64,000 nucleotides of DNA, taken from assembly GCF_041956535.1 (NCBI RefSeq), contig NW_027192201.1, positions 796,206 to 860,205 on the forward strand, read 5' to 3'. Of the stretch, positions 1-11,101 are shown piece after piece. Below the pieces are notes generated by a model. It did not search any database and had not been told where the DNA came from. It worked only from the letters and a program-made list of their open reading frames with translations. How positions within the stretch are numbered: position 1 is the first letter of the stretch; each line of letters opens with the position of its first letter. Source of the DNA: Calcarisporiella thermophila CBS 279.70 (taxonomy: Eukaryota; Calcarisporiellomycota). The position numbers and the translations under genes were made by a program.

Positions 1-634
1 GTTCCCCGTATTTCAGAAACAGGCATTGTATTCTGTGCCTGTAGCTTCACTTTTAGCAATTCTACAGGACAGTTTGCGAACGCCATCACCGAACCCGCCA
101 ACCCCCCCGCTAGTGTAATCTCTGCCAACGATAGAACTCGCGACTCATCGCCACCTTGCAATAAGCGACGGAAATTGCCATTGGCCGAGAATAAAATTGC
201 ATTGCTAAATATTTTATAAGATACACATCAGATAGATTAATGGAGTGTGTAGGTAACCAGCAAATGTACCAGATGCCGATTCCCATTAATGGTGATGCAA
301 CTCCTTTATAAAGTCCACGAGGCTATAAAATGAGATGGTTTTTAGAAAAATCGAGGTAAAATTGAATATCCTCGAGCCTACCCCTTCCTCTTTTAGAGTA
401 ACTTTTACACAGTCAATGGCGCCCTTATACTTTGGCGGGTCCGGTTGCGTCTGAAGCCTCACCTTCACTGTGTCGAAAGGGTGGCCTGCAAAGCACCTGC
501 GATATAGGTTAAAGCCACAAAAAACCAATGAAAATAAGATACTTGCCAACTATAACTTGAGACCACCCCCCAACGGTGCCTCCAATGAATTCTTTTAAGG
601 ATTTTACGAAAGCCTGGTCCTCTTTGGCCGTCAT
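1..634 (-). CDS. Mitochondrial carrier (SLC25) family protein, 3' end outside window
   Basis: This is an inner-membrane solute carrier. Four exons join in frame: 634-547, 485-382, 322-270 and 204 to the window edge. The protein starts MTAKEDQAF. The first repeat carries the signature HPFDTVKVRLQTQ, a form of the family's Px[DE]xx[KR] motif, then EEGPRGLYKGVASPLMG. The second repeat has CPVELLKVKLQAQ, again in the signature position. The PLMGIGICNAILFSANGN segment resembles the carnitine, basic amino acid and YMC-type branch of the family, but the substrate cannot be fixed from half a protein. Intron 1 appears to be GC-AG: the donor reads GCAAGT and only that junction restores the Gly-His codons of the signature. 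The C-terminal half lies beyond base 1. Confidence 0.88.
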
Positions 635-1552
635 TTTTGATGCAATTTTTAAAATTATTGGGGAGGAGGAAGCCTAATAATAATAATTTGCCTGATAAAA
701 TTTGAATCAATATTAATTGAGCTCCAGAAGTAGCGCAGCTGTGACTTTTTACTTTAATCAATCTCCGTTGATAAATTTAACCTTCTTTTAACGACTCAGT
801 TGCGCTATTAATGAGAGAAAATATAGGGATGCTGACTTCTTAGAAACCGGGTGGTGAAGGAGGGTTTATTTGCAAAATGTGTTATCCCATTTTTAACAAT
901 ATTCTAAGATTTATCATATCGGCGATCTAAGTATAAACATTCGAAAACAAAACGTAATTTACTAAACAGCATAGTCTCAGTTTATTCTGATGATTGAGTT
1001 ACTTCCTCACCTTTGTGAAGTTTCAAAAATATCTTCAAAGCCAATTTTTAAAATATATTTATTCTTTTTGAAGCCATTGAAATTTCTAGACACCCACATT
1101 TTATATGTTCTTGAATGAAAAAAGAAGTATGCTCTAGTGAGAGAGTTTTGTCTTTTCAGTCAGCTAGGTGACATAGGGTACACCGTTACTATAGCTATAG
1201 CATTGATTCGCGAGATTTTGCTAGCGTTACTAAGAGGTGAATAACGAACCTATTTTAAACACCTACAGAAAAGTCAATATTAATATCAGGCCAAAGGAGG
1301 GCGCAGTCGTGACTGTACATCAGCCACATGTTGTTTCGTCATGACAATTTCAGCTTCCGACCTTGATTTTCTTTTCACTTTCTTTTTACCCTGACCTTAT
1401 TTTTTCCCCTTCTGATAATAGCTGATTATCCGGTGTTTTCCTCTCCTTTTTATTCCTCCTCCTTCAGCGATAACTGCCATTTTATAGTTTTGGAAACCAA
1501 AGAGAAAGATTGAAGCGCGGGAGGAAGAATACTAGTAAAAAGAACAAGTACA
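635..1552. other. Intergenic region, divergent promoter space
   Basis: This stretch separates the divergently transcribed carrier and SIN3 genes. It is AT-rich, with a short self-complementary stretch near 1188-1202 and pyrimidine-rich DNA at about 1365-1470 shortly before the SIN3 start. I see no coding exon or RNA gene in it. Confidence 0.6.
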
Positions 1553-4500
1553 ATGGATGTTACATCGTCAGGGGAGGAACCGCAGCGTCCGTTGAATGTG
1601 CGCGACGCGCTCTGTTACCTCGATCAGGTGAAGCTGCGTTTTGTAGGACAACCGGATGTGTATAATCGATTTCTTGACATTATGAAGGATTTCAAGAGCC
1701 AAGCGTGCGTATATTTGTGGGATTTACATAAAGTGCAGAATTGCTTAATCTTTATTTGTATTCTATTAGAATTGATACTCCAGGTGTCATCGAGCGTGTT
1801 TCTAAACTCTTCAAAGGGCATCCAGGACTTATTTCTGGATTCAACACATTTCTCCCACCTGGGTACCGGATTGAGGTTCCGGATCCCAACCAACCTGACA
1901 TAATTAGAGTTATCACCCCCAAGGGCACATCTCATCTTGGCTCTCCGCCCCCAGGCATGCATGCGCCTGCCTATCCTCCACCTCCACCCCCGCCCTCCTA
2001 TTATCATGCTCCTGGGCCTTATTGGGTTGCACAGCCCCCTCCGCCTCCCCCTCTGCCCCCTCCACCTCCACCGCTAGGCATCTCCCAAGCTACTAGTGCT
2101 CCTTTCCCACAGCCTGTTTTGCCATATCCAGGTCAACCCCACCATCAACAGCAGCCACAGCAGCAGCAGCAGCAGCAACAACAACAACAGCAGATGAATC
2201 TCCATCAACAACCTCCTGTGGAAATGGCTCCACAACAGACGCAACAGCAACAGGCTGGCGGCGAGCGACGTGCACCTGTCGAATTCAATCACGCCATTAA
2301 TTATGTTAACAAAATTAAGGTAAGTACAGTCTACTGTTGTTTGATCCAGAAAAAAAGTACTGAAGCAGCCCCACTTATTTCAACCTCCTCTTTAGCATCG
2401 GTTTTCATCTGATCCCGATACATATAAACAGTTCCTTGAAATATTGCAAACCTATCAAAAAGAGCAAAAGCCGATCCAGGAGGTATACGCTCAGGTACAA
2501 GTGCTTTTCCACGGAGCCCCCGATCTACTTGACGAGTTCAAACAGTTCCTGCCGGATCTGACGGGCGGCCAGTTCCCTCCTGGACTCATGCCCACCCACA
2601 CTTCGCCACAACAACGTACGTGGCTCTGTGAATATTTCTGTTGCTATCATGAATTTATTGACGGGCTTATTTCTGTCATTTAGGATTAGGTGGCCGTTTG
2701 CCTCCCGTTGGCAGTTTCCCACCACCCACCTCTGGGCCAGCGGATTCCTACAAGTCTGGAAATCTGTATGGCTCAACTGTATCGACCGCCGTTGGGGGGA
2801 CGGGCGCAGGCGGGAAGAAAAAGCGCAATGCAATCGAGAAGCCTCCATTGATTACAGGAAAGAAGCGCAACAAGATGCAAAAGCAGTCCTCTAACCTTTC
2901 TGCCTCGGGGACTGGTGCTGAGCCTGAGCTAATGCCTGCAAGCGTAACTGGGCCTGCTGGCGGGATTGGAGGTTTGGGCAACGGTATGAGCGGAGGAGAT
3001 GAACTATTATTCTTTGAGCGTGTCAAACGCCATCTCTCCAATAAGCAGGCTTACACTGAGTTCCTCAAGCTATTGAGTCTCTTCAGCCAGGGGATTCTCG
3101 ATGCGCCGGCCCTTGTGGAAAAGGTAAAGGCATTCATTGGTGGGAATCCATCCCTTTTCGAGTGGTTCCGTGCCTTTGTTGGGGTAGAGTCGGAGGAGCC
3201 GGCGGAGAAGATGGCAGCACTCACACGACCCGATTTAAATACATGCCAAAGCTATGGCCCCAGCTATAGAAAACTCCCAATTGAGGTAACCAATTAATCC
3301 TTTCCCCTTGTTATATATCTCAGCGCTTGATTTTAATTTTTTTATATACACACTTAGTTCCAGAGACTTACTTGCTCGGGGCGGGATGAACTTTGTCGTG
3401 AGGTATTAAACGATGAATGGGTATCGTATCCAACTTGGGCTAGTGAGGATACCGGCTTTATAACCCACCGGAAAAATCAGTACGAGGAAGCGTTGCATAA
3501 ATGCGAAGAAGATAGGTAATTAGCTTCTTTCTTTTGGAACCATTTTATTTTTCATTTCGGAATTCATGTCCCAAACATCTTTTGCTTCACCAGGTATGAG
3601 CATGACCTCTTCATTGAAGCGAATCTCAACACCATTTCTCTTCTCGAGCCGATCGCTAAGAAGATTGCAGGTATGTCGGCAGAAGAGCGAAATGCATTCC
3701 GCTTGCCCGAGGGACTTGGGGGTCAATCGCGGAGCATTTACCAGCGCGTCATAAGAAAGCTCTATGGAGATGAGTATGGGTCTGAGGTGATCGAGTCGCT
3801 GCATGCATACCCCGCCGCCACTGTCCCAATTGTCTTGAAACGGCTGAAGCAGAAAGACGAGGAATGGAAACGAATTCAAAGAGAATGGAACAAGATTTGG
3901 AGGGACATTGATGTTAAAAACTATTACAAAGCGCTCGATTATCAGGGCATCACCTTCAAAGCCAATGACAAAAAGAATCTTGGCACCCGCAATCTAATCG
4001 CTGAGCTAGAGGGAGGACGACGCCGAGAGATGGAGTTCGTATTGAAGGATGGCGAAGTATTCCGAGATGCTGCTCGTTTATGTCTTACAGTGGTGGATCG
4101 GGCGAGCAACAACAATACTACCGGCGGAGAACGGGAACGGATGGTTGATTTCGTGCGTCGTTTCCTCAAGATGTTATTTGCTAATTATACAATACCGAAG
4201 TTCGAGATCGGTGGAGATGAGGATCTTGCCGACAACGAGGACGAAGGCGAGGATGAAGGAGAAGGAGTTGGAATGGATATGGACGGCGAATCCGAGAGGA
4301 AAAAGCGACGAAAATGGAAAGCAAACGGCGTGCACGTGGAGGGCGGTGGTGGTGCCGCTGGAACACCGGATGTTGTGATGAATGAGGCAAGCGACGAGAA
4401 AGACCAAGCCCATCCACGGGGAGGGGATGCAAGTGGTGATGAGAACTTGGGGGAGAATGAGAGCGGCCAGGGAACAGGGGAGCGCAAATCAATTAACGTG

Positions 4501-6378
4501 TTTGTAAACAATTCACTCTACTGTTTCGTCCGATTGTTCCAGGTAATTCTGCGTTGTCTCATCAATCTCAGTGCCATTTTATAGCTGATTTTTTTTCCCT
4601 TTTTTTTACACCTTCTATTTATTCCGAAAATAACTCCAGCTGGTATATACACGTCTGGAGCATATGAAGGGGTTGCTTGGAGAGGTTGAGCGACTGCAGG
4701 AAGAGCGCCGCCCAAATCCGGTGGCGGTTGAACTTGGATTCACATCGAATCGCCTGGACCCCGTCTCTGAATATGAGCTTACTCCCGGCGACCCGTATGC
4801 GCAGCTGCTCGAATTGACTGACAAGCTCCTTGAAGGTGATATTGAGCAGGCCGCATTTGAGGAGAGCCTGCGACTCATCTTCGGCACACGGTGCTTCGTC
4901 TTCTACACAATCGATAAATTGATGCAAGGTATCGTGAAGCAAGTGCAGGCGATTGCAGGGGGTGGCGGCAGTGCGGATACGAAGGCCACCGAGCTCTTGA
5001 AGATGTTCGAGACGGACCGAAAGTTGCCCGATGCAGATTCCAAGCGGCTCATGGCCTATCGCCAAGAGGCGGAGAAGATCGTGGGCCCCGACGAGAATCT
5101 CTACCGGATTGACTACAATACCGCGGAACGCCGCATCGTCATCCGCCTTCTCAGCCGGGATGACCCATCGGATTCTGAGCTGACCCCCGAGGATCTCTAC
5201 GTGCGCTACTCGCTAGCCTACACGCGCCGACACCCAACGGAGGACGCGGTCACCAGCGTTGAGCCGCCGTTCTTGAAGCGACACTTGCCGGAGGACGTGG
5301 AAACGACCCCCCCTCCGCCCGAGGCTGCTGGCTCGGCAGACACGACCTCCAACGAGCAGTCCGCGGCGGCAGAGTTGTGGTGCCACGACGGAATTCTTCT
5401 CACCATATCCGAGGAGACTTATCGCCTGCTCTTCTGTGCGAACACCGAGGACTCTCAGGTGCGCACGGGGTGGCGTGCCACTGGGCGCGAATACGGCCCG
5501 AACACAAAATCCAGCGAGCGCCGAAGGGAGCGGTTCAGAACGTGGAGAGAGAATCGGAGAGTGGCGCTGCGGGTTCCTGAGCGGCCGCCGGTGGAGGTGG
5601 AGCCTCAGCCCGAACTCGAACCTGAGGCTGAGCCTGAGGTTGAGGGCGATGAGGGCGAGATGGAAGGCGAGCTGGAAAAGGAGGGCGAGGCAGAGGAAGA
5701 GGGAGAGGGGGAGAGGGGATNNNNNNNNNNNNNNNNNNNNNNNNNNNNNNNNNNNNNNNNNNNNNNNNNNNNNNNNNNNNNNNNNNNNNNNNNNNNNNNN
5801 NNNNNNNNNNNNNNNNNNNNNNNNNNNNNNNNNNNNNNNNNNNNNNNNNNNNNNNNNNNNNNNNNNNNNNNNNNNNNNNNNNNNNNNNNNNNNNNNNNNN
5901 NNNNNNNNNNNNNNNNNNNNNNNNNNNNNNNNNNNNNNNNNNNNNNNNNNNNNNNNNNNNNNNNNNNNNNNNNNNNNNNNNNNNNNNNNNNNNNNNNNNN
6001 NNNNNNNNNNNNNNNNNNNNNNNNNNNNNNNNNNNNNNNNNNNNNNNNNNNNNNNNNNNNNNNNNNNNNNNNNNNNNNNNNNNNNNNNNNNNNNNNNNNN
6101 NNNNNNNNNNNNNNNNNNNNNNNNNNNNNNNNNNNNNNNNNNNNNNNNNGGGGGAAGGGGAAGGGGAGATAGAGGGCGAAATAGAAGGTGAAATAGATGG
6201 GGACGTGGAAGGAGATGGGGAAGAGGAAGGGGAGGGAGAAGGCGAGGGCGAGGGCGAGGGCGATGGCGAGGGCGAGGGCGAGGGCGAGGTTGAAATGGAT
6301 GAGGCTGAAGAGGGTGATGTCGAAGGAGAAGCGGGAGTTGGCGGTGAGGAGGGCGAGTTGGATGATTTGGAAGAGTAG
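1553..6378 (+). CDS. SIN3: SIN3 transcriptional co-repressor scaffold
   Basis: Sin3 is the nuclear scaffold of the Rpd3-type histone deacetylase complex; it binds repressors through paired amphipathic helix (PAH) domains. Exons are 1553-1704, 1770-2319, 2396-2615, 2684-3285, 3358-3515, 3594-4542 and 4640-6378, all phase-consistent. PAH1 lies at about residues 13-80, followed by a Pro- and Gln-rich linker; PAH2 is at about 221-290 and PAH3 at about 413-480. The HDAC-interaction domain follows, with landmarks [22 protein letters not shown] and [12 protein letters not shown]. Exon 7 carries the C-terminal domain, including [13 protein letters not shown]. The tail is very rich in Glu and Gly and is interrupted by the assembly gap. 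The TAG at 6376-6378 is in a different frame from the sequence before the gap, so the gap length is probably wrong. Confidence 0.95.
2158..2193 (+). repeat. CAG/CAA tract encoding polyglutamine in SIN3
   Basis: Twelve consecutive glutamine codons, mixed CAG and CAA, lie between PAH1 and PAH2 within a longer Pro/Gln-rich linker. The CAG/CAA mixture would tend to limit slippage. Such linkers are common in Sin3 proteins and are probably disordered. Confidence 0.9.
5721..6149. other. Assembly gap (429 N) inside SIN3 coding sequence
   Basis: A run of N falls inside the purine-rich Glu/Gly-coding tail of SIN3. The frame entering the gap (codons starting at positions equal to 2 modulo 3) differs from the frame that gives the continuing acidic tail and stop on the other side (positions equal to 1 modulo 3). 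The N count is therefore likely an estimate, or there is an indel next to the gap. A collapsed tandem repeat is the simplest reason for the gap. Confidence 0.9.
6241..6288 (+). repeat. GAGGGC hexanucleotide repeat (Glu-Gly codons)
   Basis: About eight near-perfect GAGGGC units, one with GATGGC, encode alternating Glu and Gly in the extreme C-terminus of SIN3. The same composition occurs just before the assembly gap, which suggests the unsequenced part is more of this repeat. Confidence 0.85.
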
Positions 6379-7462
6379 CCTTACGGCTGCGCCTTTATTT
6401 GTTTTAATTCTAGCATTTCAGCATTAGCATTTTGCTAGCTCTAGCCCTATCTCTGAGTTTTAAAGCCTCTGTTCTTTTTTCTTTCCTCCTTTTCTGTGCA
6501 TAGTATTTCTTGTTCTTTTTCTTTTTTATTTTATTATATATATTTTATTATTGTGATTTCTCTATGGGAATGTGAAAATAAAAATGTTCTCTTGTTTCCC
6601 TTTGGTCATGTATGGGCAGAGGAGAGAGGAATGGGTCATTGGCTGTTCTGTTTCGACATTGATTTTTGCAAGGATCAGGTCAATGGCGAGACGAGCCTGG
6701 CCTTTTGAACTCCTATACTTGCGACTGAATTTTTTTCCCTGAAAACTCGGGCACGGCATTCCCACTATGCAAGCCGAGCACGAGTCACGGTCGACAGGGG
6801 CGGTTGTGTGGAGGGAATTTAGCTGCGCTCCTGTGTTCTGAAAAATTCGCGATGAAAGCAAGCCTTTCGAACCTTCTGCCTCAATTTTGTTTCGAATAGG
6901 CTTGGCCGACCTCGAGCTTCCTCCCATTAGAGATGGGCCGCGGCCGGGAATTGAGGCCAGCCGGAGAAGTGGGAAGGCGAGGGGAAATGTGGAGCATGCG
7001 TGGATCCGCCTCCGCCCAATTTTCCATCCTCGCTCAGCCTTGCTCTGAAGCATGCCCCATATCCGACATTAATTATCAAAACGTTTTGCTCAAGTTAGGC
7101 AACCCTCTACATTCATCACATGCATTGCATTAATTAAAGCAGGCGAAAAGAAGGCCTACTGCCTTAATTATCTTTGTTCTTGCCATTTTAGGAATATATT
7201 CAAAAATATAATCGGAACTTTTTCAGAAGAGAAAATCCTCGCGTCTTTTTTTTTTCTTTTCCACTCTCCTTCAGCTCCATTTCCTCCCCTCTTCCCCTAT
7301 TTCCATTCCCAACCATTTTATTCCCCCGCCCTTCCCCTCTCCCCTAAAGACCGTTGCCCATTCCCCCATCTCTTGCCTGCTAATCACTGCCTGTTTCTCT
7401 CTTCCACTCTCTTTTGCGAGCCAAATACACGGAGGAAGCAAGGTACAGAAGACAGAGCAGCC
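6379..7462. other. SIN3 3' region and FYVE-gene upstream region
   Basis: The first 250 bases are T-rich, as expected for a 3' untranslated region. A GC-richer block at about 6740-7020 follows. From about 7240 to 7430 the plus strand is strongly pyrimidine-rich, typical of DNA next to fungal transcription starts. I see no supported gene here. Confidence 0.55.
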
Positions 7463-8739
7463 ATGACGCGCAATTCTTTAAATTTCCAGGGCACCCACGA
7501 CTCTGCTTTTGCCTCGTCCAATTCACCTCTCCCTCAGGTAAAACTTGCCCATGCCATCCCCGCGCCCAGTCTAACCGCCTACGATGACATCTTCTCCAAC
7601 ACACCCACACCTCAGCATCATCCACTTCCCCCGCCCTCCTCCCTGAAGACACATTGCTTCTCACATACCAACACAAGTGCACCTAGTCCTCCCGCGTCGC
7701 GATCCATTCTCCCGGAATTGTGTCGCGATGACGACTCGGATACCGCAACCATCGGCGAAGACAATATTGAATCATACTCTCCTTCGTCGCAGCCATTCCA
7801 TCCGGGGGAAGAAAAAAATCCAAATGCTCTGTATGTGCCAGAGGTGGGCGCGAACGAGCAACAGGCTCAATCCTGCTTGGACATGGAAAAAAGACCTATT
7901 CCTCCCCTAGTGCGACGCGCTTCGCTCCTCTCGGAGATGGTACAGCGTGAGCGGAAAAAGTCACTGAGAGACTCGCCGAATCTGAACGGCGAGGGCGATG
8001 TGTGTGCACTCTCAGTATCCACCAGTAGTTTGTTATCCTATGTGGACGCGGATATACTAAGCGAGATGGATTCATCTCCACTGACGCTGGCGTCAGCAGG
8101 AGTCCCTCAAAACTGCGGAGCATCGTCAGCACTCCCAAGTACAATGCGGCAGACATACCCATGCCAATTCACATGGTCAGCTGAAGAGGAAAGCTTAGAG
8201 GAGTGCGCTGTAAGAATACCAGAATTAAAGCCGCAGAGCAATGTCGAAAAATGGCCCGACCTATGCAAACAGCATTGGAAGGTATGCATACACTTTTATT
8301 CATTTTTTTTTTTTCATTGTTATATCACACACCATCTGATTTATCGCTTTTTTTTTATTCTCTTTTTTTTTTTTAAAAAAAGCAACTTAACTTTTTCTAA
8401 TGTTATTTTTTGTCTACCATTTAGCCTGATGAAGAATCAACGTGTTGCCGCTTCTGCTATAAGAGTTTCACATTTCTGAGACGCCGACATCATTGTCGAG
8501 TGTGTGGAGAGATCTACTGTGGACCCTGTTCATCGGGATTGGCGAGATTAGATGAGTATGGCCAGCCAGACGAAATGGGCCCTTTCCTGGGCCGTATATG
8601 CGTGCATTGCCACTCCCTTCATCAGCTGGACAACGGGGCATGGGGTAAGTTCACCGTCATGGTAATGGGTTTGCGAGTTGGACAGTGGGTTGCAATTCGT
8701 TTATTCGGAAGGGACGGGTGGCACTGTGTGTATGCATGA
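7463..8739 (+). CDS. FYVE zinc-finger protein
   Basis: This is a probable PtdIns3P-binding endosomal or vacuolar protein. Exon 1 is 7463-8281 and exon 2 starts at 8425. The start was chosen for its favourable context (GCAGCCATGA); an upstream in-frame ATG exists at 7373. The first 270 residues are low-complexity, rich in Ser and Pro. The FYVE finger follows at about 272-330: the WKPD motif spans the splice junction, then CRFC, the basic RRRHHCRVCG core that contacts the lipid, CGPC, and a final CVHC pair. The open frame continues past GAWG to a stop at 8737-8739, but a good donor (GGTAAGT) at 8645 means the real C-terminus may be spliced to a downstream exon. The gene is not assignable to a named family member. 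Confidence 0.82.
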
Positions 8740-9736
8740 GGTTGAATCGATTATTTTGTGGGCATAAAAAATGCAAAAAATTTAGTTTGTGGTTTTAGAA
8801 TTTTTCTCACCCTGTTTTCCTTTTCGCCCTTATCTTTTTTCTTTTTCTTCTACTATTTCGTCTTCTTCTAACTATATGTATTTCCTGTTTATTATTTGTG
8901 AATAGTTTTTTCTTTCTTCCTCCACATTTCTTTTGTAGCAGTACTTGTACTTTTGCAAACACTATTTTTATTGTTGCTCTTTTTTTTTCCTCTTTCTCTA
9001 GCCGTTGCGCTCCATTGTATGGTGTTAATTGTGTGCTTATACTTCTATTTTATATTTTGCACATGTGATTAGAGGTTTATTCGGAATATCCCATTTTATT
9101 AAAATTATTGAAAACTGGTTGAGTTGGCTGCGACATTGTATTCGAATTTTCATTAAGCAAATATAAAAATTAATTTCTAATTAGGAATAGAGTCCAATGC
9201 TGTTCAACTGTATTTTGCTGTAGCTCGATTTTCCCGGGGTTCAATGAGTCACTCGTTTCCGACTCGATTTACTTTAGGGTTCTCTGGAGAGCATTCGAAA
9301 ATATTCAGAATCTGCTTCTTATAACGAGTTCTTTTATGGTGTAACTAACTAAGGAGATTGGTGTACTATGAAGAAGTCTGGAGAGGATTTCACAAGGAAT
9401 CTCGCCTCTCAAATTTTCCTCAGTTTATCTGAACTCAAGTGTCGAATATCGAGAACCCGCAACTTTCAGCCATGAGACGATCGAATCTGCTTTTAGGCAC
9501 GCTGCATCCTTTCCAACTGCCTCACCGGTGAAAATCTGAGAGCTTTTCAACAAGTCTTAAAAATATTTCCAAAGCTTGAGCCAGGCCAGTTGCCTTAAAG
9601 TCATATTGGACCAATTCTGGATTCCCTCTTTTTTTGCTGCCTCTATATCTTCACACCTATACATACATATACGCACCTCTCTATTTGTATCTGTATCTAT
9701 GACATGCTAGAAAGACTCGTGCCTATGTATATGCCC

Positions 9737-9863
9737 TTATTTTTCTACTGAACTCGTGTTATGTTAGAGTGGCCACAAGTTGGCTTAGTTGCGAGATCGG
9801 AGGATGGATATTCGTGCTACAGGCCCAAGTGGAGCAGATTTCACGAGTTCAGTAGAAAAATAA
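9737..9863. repeat. 127-bp inverted-repeat element, possible MITE
   Basis: The 22-base arms at 9737-9758 and 9842-9863 are perfect inverted copies, with 83 bases between them. Inside the outermost bases, a TA dinucleotide flanks each arm (9738-9739 and 9861-9862), leaving 19-base terminal inverted repeats beginning TTTTTCTACTGAACTCGTG. A TA-flanked short element with no coding capacity is what a Tc1/mariner-type miniature transposon looks like. A structured transcript is the alternative. No second copy was found by eye in this window. Confidence 0.6.
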
Positions 9864-10008
9864 TTCTAGGCCACAGTTCATTCTACAGTATTTGCACGTG
9901 TCTCGTCAAAATCGCCGGGGTTCTTTGACCAAACTACGTCGTAGTTCGTACAATACTTTTCTGATAGAGGGCAAACGGCATAGCTGAAAGAGAATACACA
10001 CGCTTTCC

Positions 10009-10142
10009 TGTAGCAGTACAAGATATACAGCAGTTGTTAGATGCTCTAGAACGATCTTTAAGCGCAGGATCACAGAAAATCTATAATTTGAATAGGTTTA
10101 GAATTGGATTCGAATATGTATACAGTATCTTGTACTGCTACA
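10009..10142. repeat. 17-bp perfect inverted repeat with 100-bp spacer
   Basis: TGTAGCAGTACAAGATA at 10009-10025 recurs as its exact reverse complement at 10126-10142. No clear target-site duplication flanks it. It lies 146 bases after the other inverted repeat. Its nature is unknown: a decayed element or a hairpin-forming transcript. Confidence 0.5.
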
Positions 10143-11101
10143 TCTCCCTTGGCTCGCCTGCAACTCTCCAGCAACCCTTTTTGCCACGAGTAGAGTAAGA
10201 AGCCAAATTGAGTAGAGCAGCTACTTTCTGGGGAATCCAACGTATTATCTCTCCAGCTCCTGCGAAACTGTGGCTCTTTAAACATTTCACCGAGATGTAC
10301 CATGAAACATTAATCCGAAATTTCCTTTCCCATTCAAATTACCCGAAAAGTCTAGTCTCACTCGCGGCTGTCAGTTACTTGAGTGACTGGGGAGCTCGAC
10401 ACAATTAGCCCCCAGAGGCATGAGAAGCGCCGGGTAGAGGCCGAATTGCCAAATCAATATTGTAGCTTCTTGCCCGGTGTTTTGTGGTGAACGCGGTGCA
10501 ACCTTCGGCTGTCATGGGAGCCGCCAACTCTGGCTGATGTATGCCGTACACGTAGTGGTTGAAACGCCCACACCAGACTAACAGCAGAGTGTCTCGGGTG
10601 AAAATTTAACGTTTGATTACTAGTCACCATGATTCCTGAAGTAGGCGATCATCTTGTGGAGATATGGTGATAAAAGAGCCTTATAATTTGTAAGTGTGAA
10701 TCGAAGATTATGTAAGTTCTTCATCCCTTCCAAACTGGCTCTGAGGGCATGTATTCTTTGATGATAAATGTTCTGCGCCTCTTCTTGAGCTAGCTTTGAC
10801 ACCATATATCTAAAATATGATTTGAATGGATTCCAGCCCGAGTTCGGCTAATAGATTTATTGCTAAACAAAAAAGTTGAGTAATATATATAGTTATCCTA
10901 AGATAGAATCTTTTTTCCATTTTCCCCTTCCCTGCCTCCTTCCCCTTTCCTTCATTCTACCTTTTTTTTTGGTGAACACTCTCGTTTTGTTCAATACTTC
11001 CTCTCTAAACTCTTCAACCGGCAAACCCAACTCAGCCCTGCATTTATATTTTCCTACCACTACTGAGAACAGCTCTGGTTTCCGCTCTTGAAACTCTGCA
11101 G

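Larger units (their letters stand above)
8740..11101. other. Gene-poor intergenic region
   Basis: About 2.3 kb without a supported gene. The first 350 bases are very T-rich (3' region). Two inverted repeats sit at 9737-9863 and 10009-10142 and are listed separately. A GC-richer block at about 10390-10610 has no open frame I trust and no RNA family signature I recognise. Pyrimidine-rich DNA at about 10915-11000 precedes the transporter start. A 61-codon minus-strand frame at 10620-10805 is not convincing. Confidence 0.5.

Noticed and set aside
1624-2292. Minus-strand frames opposite SIN3
   Set aside because: Shadows of the Gln- and Pro-rich coding sequence on the plus strand.
6562-7053. 163-codon open frame on the minus strand
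   Set aside because: No recognisable domain, lies across the SIN3 3' region and a GC-rich promoter, and its composition looks like read-through of non-coding DNA.
10620-10805. 61-codon minus-strand frame
   Set aside because: Residues look plausible, but there is no flanking splice structure, no family resemblance and it is short.
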